The notes below the pieces were generated by a model. The model did not search any database. It worked only from the letters and a program-made list of their open reading frames with translations, and was not told the DNA's origin. From Neotamlana nanhaiensis (GTDB lineage Bacteria > Bacteroidota > Bacteroidia > Flavobacteriales > Flavobacteriaceae), in contig NZ_JTDV01000010.1 of the NCBI RefSeq assembly GCF_000943555.1, positions 1 to 64,000 of the forward strand: DNA of 64,000 nucleotides, read 5' to 3'. The translations under genes were made by a program, and so were the position numbers. Positions 61,983 through 64,000 of the stretch are shown here, piece after piece (positions within the stretch are counted from its first letter, which is position 1; every line of letters starts with the position of its first letter).

Positions 61983-63293
61983 TTAAATGTTCTCTATTTT
62001 TTCTCTGTCAGCTCCAAAAAACGAGCTGCTAAAAATTAGTAAAATAATGCCATAATACATAACATAACTTACAAAGTGAGCAACCACAGCACCTTTTACA
62101 CCGCCAAATGCATTTATAAAATACACACTGGTTATATATAAAATAATAATTAAAAAAGCCTCGGTTAATACATAGTGCCAAAACATTTTTTTTGCAAGAA
62201 ACTGATAGGCAATAATAATGGAAAGTACTTTTACAAAGTCCCCCAAAAGCTGCCAGAAAAACAAGTCTTCTACAGGTTGAAATTCTTCAGTAAAAACGCC
62301 TAAAATAATGTATTTTTTAAAGACATAGATGAGTAGCATTCCTGCACCCAAAAATGGCACAATAGTTTTATAAAAATGCCACACTTCCTTTTTAAAAGCC
62401 TTTGTTGTTTTAATTTCTGAAAAACGCGGTAATAAATACAACGAAATTAACGAGCTTACAAACATTAAATAATATTTAGAGAGCCTTGTCATAGCTTCCC
62501 AAAAACCAGCTTCCTTATAACCAATATTATCAATAATATACGATCGAATAGCAATAGTAACTAAAGGTAATAACAACGCCGGAAATAAAGCCATAACAGA
62601 ATACGCACTTAACTTTTTCAACATTTTAAAACTTATAGCTTTAACCTGTATATGCGGCAACATACTTTTTCTGTTAATAATGCCAACGAGTGTAATTAAA
62701 AAGATAATAGACTCTGCAATAGCAACCGAAATTAAAGCGCCTTTTAACCGTTCTTGATATATTAACAATAAAGCAATACTCACACTAAGTATTTGCCCTA
62801 TGATATTGATTATAATAAGAATTTTATACTTTGAAAACCCATTTATAATAGAAAAGGTAAACATGTTTAAAGCATAAAACGGTAAGGCAATAGCGAATAT
62901 TTTTATAACATAACCGTAGTCGTTATAACTTGGAAATATGATGGTATTTATCCATTCAGCACCAAAATAACAGAAAAAAGAAACGAGCATGGTAGACATA
63001 AACCCGAAATAATAGGCCGTAGAAAGCGTTTTAGCTAAAGCCTTACTATTATCCTTAAATTGTGCAACATACTTAACAATACCTTTATAAAAGCCTTGAG
63101 TGGCTAAGGTTTGAAACGCAGCTACAAAATTTCTTAAATTACCAATTAAAGCTAGCCCAAATGGCCCCACAATTACGGCAATAGCTTTCGAGGTTAGTAA
63201 GCCTGCAATTATTCTGGTTATTATGGCAACCATATGCAGCGAAGCTATTTTTACTAAAACTTTATCGTTTATGTATTCTATTAATTTTCTCAA
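61983..63293 (-). CDS. Wzx-like polysaccharide flippase (first copy)
   Basis: The 436-aa protein is the first gene of the minus-strand glycan operon and has the same 12-14 helix layout as the next gene. LALIGNLRNFVAAFQTLATQ and EAGFWEAMTRLSKYYLMFVS match LAIIGNLKNLVVFLEQLSVL and AAGYWTAMTSISKTYMQFTA in the paralog, and both share FFWQLLGDFVKV/FLWQLLGDFIKF. Divergence in the middle suggests different cargo. A 158-bp intergenic gap separates it from the YgjV-like gene. Confidence 0.9.
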   Translation of the reverse strand: MRKLIEYINDKVLVKIASLHMVAIITRIIAGLLTSKAIAVIVGPFGLALIGNLRNFVAAFQTLATQGFYKGIVKYVAQFKDNSKALAKTLSTAYYFGFMSTMLVSFFCYFGAEWINTIIFPSYNDYGYVIKIFAIALPFYALNMFTFSIINGFSKYKILIIINIIGQILSVSIALLLIYQERLKGALISVAIAESIIFLITLVGIINRKSMLPHIQVKAISFKMLKKLSAYSVMALFPALLLPLVTIAIRSYIIDNIGYKEAGFWEAMTRLSKYYLMFVSSLISLYLLPRFSEIKTTKAFKKEVWHFYKTIVPFLGAGMLLIYVFKKYIILGVFTEEFQPVEDLFFWQLLGDFVKVLSIIIAYQFLAKKMFWHYVLTEAFLIIILYITSVYFINAFGGVKGAVVAHFVSYVMYYGIILLIFSSSFFGADREKIENI

Positions 63294-63451
63294 TTAATAA
63301 CTTTTGGATTGGCAGATTAACTCTACAACGTAAAAATTAACCTAATATTCTAAAAACACGGTTACTGTGTGCTTAAATATACAAATCATTTAGCTTTATC
63401 ATAATTTAAAGCCTACGAGATATTAATGTTTCCGATAAAAAGCAATTAAAA

Positions 63452-63679
63452 CTACTTTTTAACGATATAATATAAGTTGATAAAAAAAATAGCCAGATTA
63501 GTTATAATAATTGGCTTAGATAACGGAGTAAGTAAAAAACCGTAACAAACAAATAATAAACACCCTACGCAATTAACAATGCGCAAACGGGTAACGGCTT
63601 TCATTAAAAATGAAGTTAAAACGGTAGCGGTGGCTAGGTAACCTAGCCACTCTACCCAATGTATTCCGAAAAAATCCAT
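63452..63679 (-). CDS. Small YgjV-like inner-membrane protein (75 aa)
   Basis: The 75-aa protein has three hydrophobic segments (about 10-26, 33-49 and 54-71). The start HWVEWLGYLATATVLTSFLM and the line RLRIVNCVGCLLFVCYGFLL resemble the YgjV-type inner-membrane proteins. The function is not known. The gene lies 3 bp after the stop of typA, so it is probably co-transcribed with it. Confidence 0.75.
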   Translation of the reverse strand: MDFFGIHWVEWLGYLATATVLTSFLMKAVTRLRIVNCVGCLLFVCYGFLLTPLSKPIIITNLAIFFINLYYIVKK

Positions 63680-63682
63680 ATA

Positions 63683-64000
63683 TTAAATAGATTTATTTCG
63701 TTTTCTATCTACTTCTTTTAAGTATATTTTACGAAGACGTAAGTGGTTTGGTGTAACCTCAACGTATTCATCTTTTTGTATGTATTCTAAAGCTTCTTCT
63801 AACGAGAATTTAATAGCAGGTACAATTTTAGCTTTATCATCTGCACCAGCACTACGTACGTTACTCAACTTTTTAGTTTTGGTAACGTTAACCGTCATAT
63901 CATCCTGACGAGAGTTTTCACCAATTACCTGTCCTTCGTAAATATCTTCACCTGGATCGATAAAAAACTTACCTCTATCTTGTAATTTGTCAATAGAATA
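63683..64000 (-). CDS. typA: GTP-binding protein TypA/BipA, C-terminal part
   Basis: The window edge cuts this gene; 105 codons plus the stop remain. The frame is open from 64000 and reads SIDKLQDRGKFFIDPG, then IYEGQVIGENSRQDDM and MTVNVTKTKKLSNVRSAGAD, ending with PNHLRLRKIYLKEVDR. This is the conserved C-terminal domain of TypA, a ribosome-associated GTPase needed for stress, cold and virulence responses in many bacteria. An internal ATG at 63898 is not the start. Confidence 0.93.
   Translation of the reverse strand, partial: YSIDKLQDRGKFFIDPGEDIYEGQVIGENSRQDDMTVNVTKTKKLSNVRSAGADDKAKIVPAIKFSLEEALEYIQKDEYVEVTPNHLRLRKIYLKEVDRKRNKSI

Noticed and set aside
63683-63898. 71-aa protein beginning at an internal ATG
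   Set aside because: The frame is open up to the window edge and encodes conserved TypA sequence, so the ATG is internal.
1-64000. CRISPR arrays, tRNA or rRNA genes, phage modules or transposases
   Set aside because: No regularly spaced direct repeats, cloverleaf sequences, rRNA segments or related protein motifs were found on either strand.

Overview
The window looks like chromosomal DNA of a member of the Flavobacteriaceae (Bacteroidota), probably marine or environmental. The support is the AT-rich base composition, SusC/SusD and other TonB-dependent outer-membrane systems with carboxypeptidase-like N-terminal domains, many Bacteroidota-type lipoproteins, near-absence of Shine-Dalgarno sequences, a few TAnnTTTG-type promoter elements, a LytS/LytTR regulatory pair with 2TM-domain proteins, ribosomal protein THX and a LETM1-related protein. 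No rRNA, tRNA, CRISPR array, transposase or phage module was seen.

Layout. 1-0.8 kb: a small accessory patch, a frameshifted barstar-like gene plus an unknown gene, flanked by an imperfect palindrome of integron-attC-like shape and a matching half-site. 0.9-9.5 kb: universal stress protein, HemN, a two-gene operon for a sucrose-phosphate-synthase-like glycosyltransferase and a phosphatase/glycoside-hydrolase fusion, then an AAA ATPase/VWA pair. 9.6-19.6 kb: an apparent organophosphate-utilisation locus with SusC/SusD, alkaline phosphatase and metallophosphoesterase lipoproteins, facing a GDPD-alkaline phosphatase fusion. 19.6-25.7 kb: YceI lipoprotein, ArgE-type deacetylase, a 58-aa gene, a lipoprotein, Hsp20, an ECF sigma/anti-sigma pair, a membrane protein and a frameshifted membrane gene. 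25.8-30.7 kb: a four-gene operon of two DUF4331-type proteins, a TPR lipoprotein and a TonB-dependent receptor, with no known function. 30.9-45.3 kb: housekeeping and envelope genes (glycosyltransferases, LETM1-like, sterol-desaturase-like hydroxylase, GDPD, NamZ/serine hydrolase, LolC/E-like permease, YaaA, THX, a uracil-DNA-glycosylase-family gene carrying an in-frame repeat insertion, DUF2200/DUF2721/YdeI). 45.5-49.4 kb: TonB, a LytS kinase / 2TM / LytTR cassette and an ASCH protein. 49.6-54.5 kb: a plug-less outer-membrane barrel and a 1,012-aa TPR protein. 54.7-63.3 kb: ftsE translationally coupled to a methyltransferase and a glycosyltransferase, convergent with a surface-glycan operon (two paralogous flippases, a phosphoethanolamine-transferase-like sulfatase-fold enzyme, GT4). 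The right edge cuts typA.

How the genes work together. The clearest functional unit is the phosphate locus: an outer-membrane SusCD pump with two lipoprotein phosphatases and a fused diesterase/monoesterase would take organic phosphodiesters to free phosphate. The sucrose-type operon encodes synthesis of a phosphorylated disaccharide, its dephosphorylation and possibly its hydrolysis from two adjacent genes. The right third is devoted to envelope polysaccharide. Small dispersed repeats (TGTCATTGCGA-type, CGACTGCGCT-type, and an about 82-bp GCGTT...TAACG element in two copies) lie between genes, and one lies inside a gene. Three genes look broken (barstar-like, a small membrane protein, a DUF1287 remnant).
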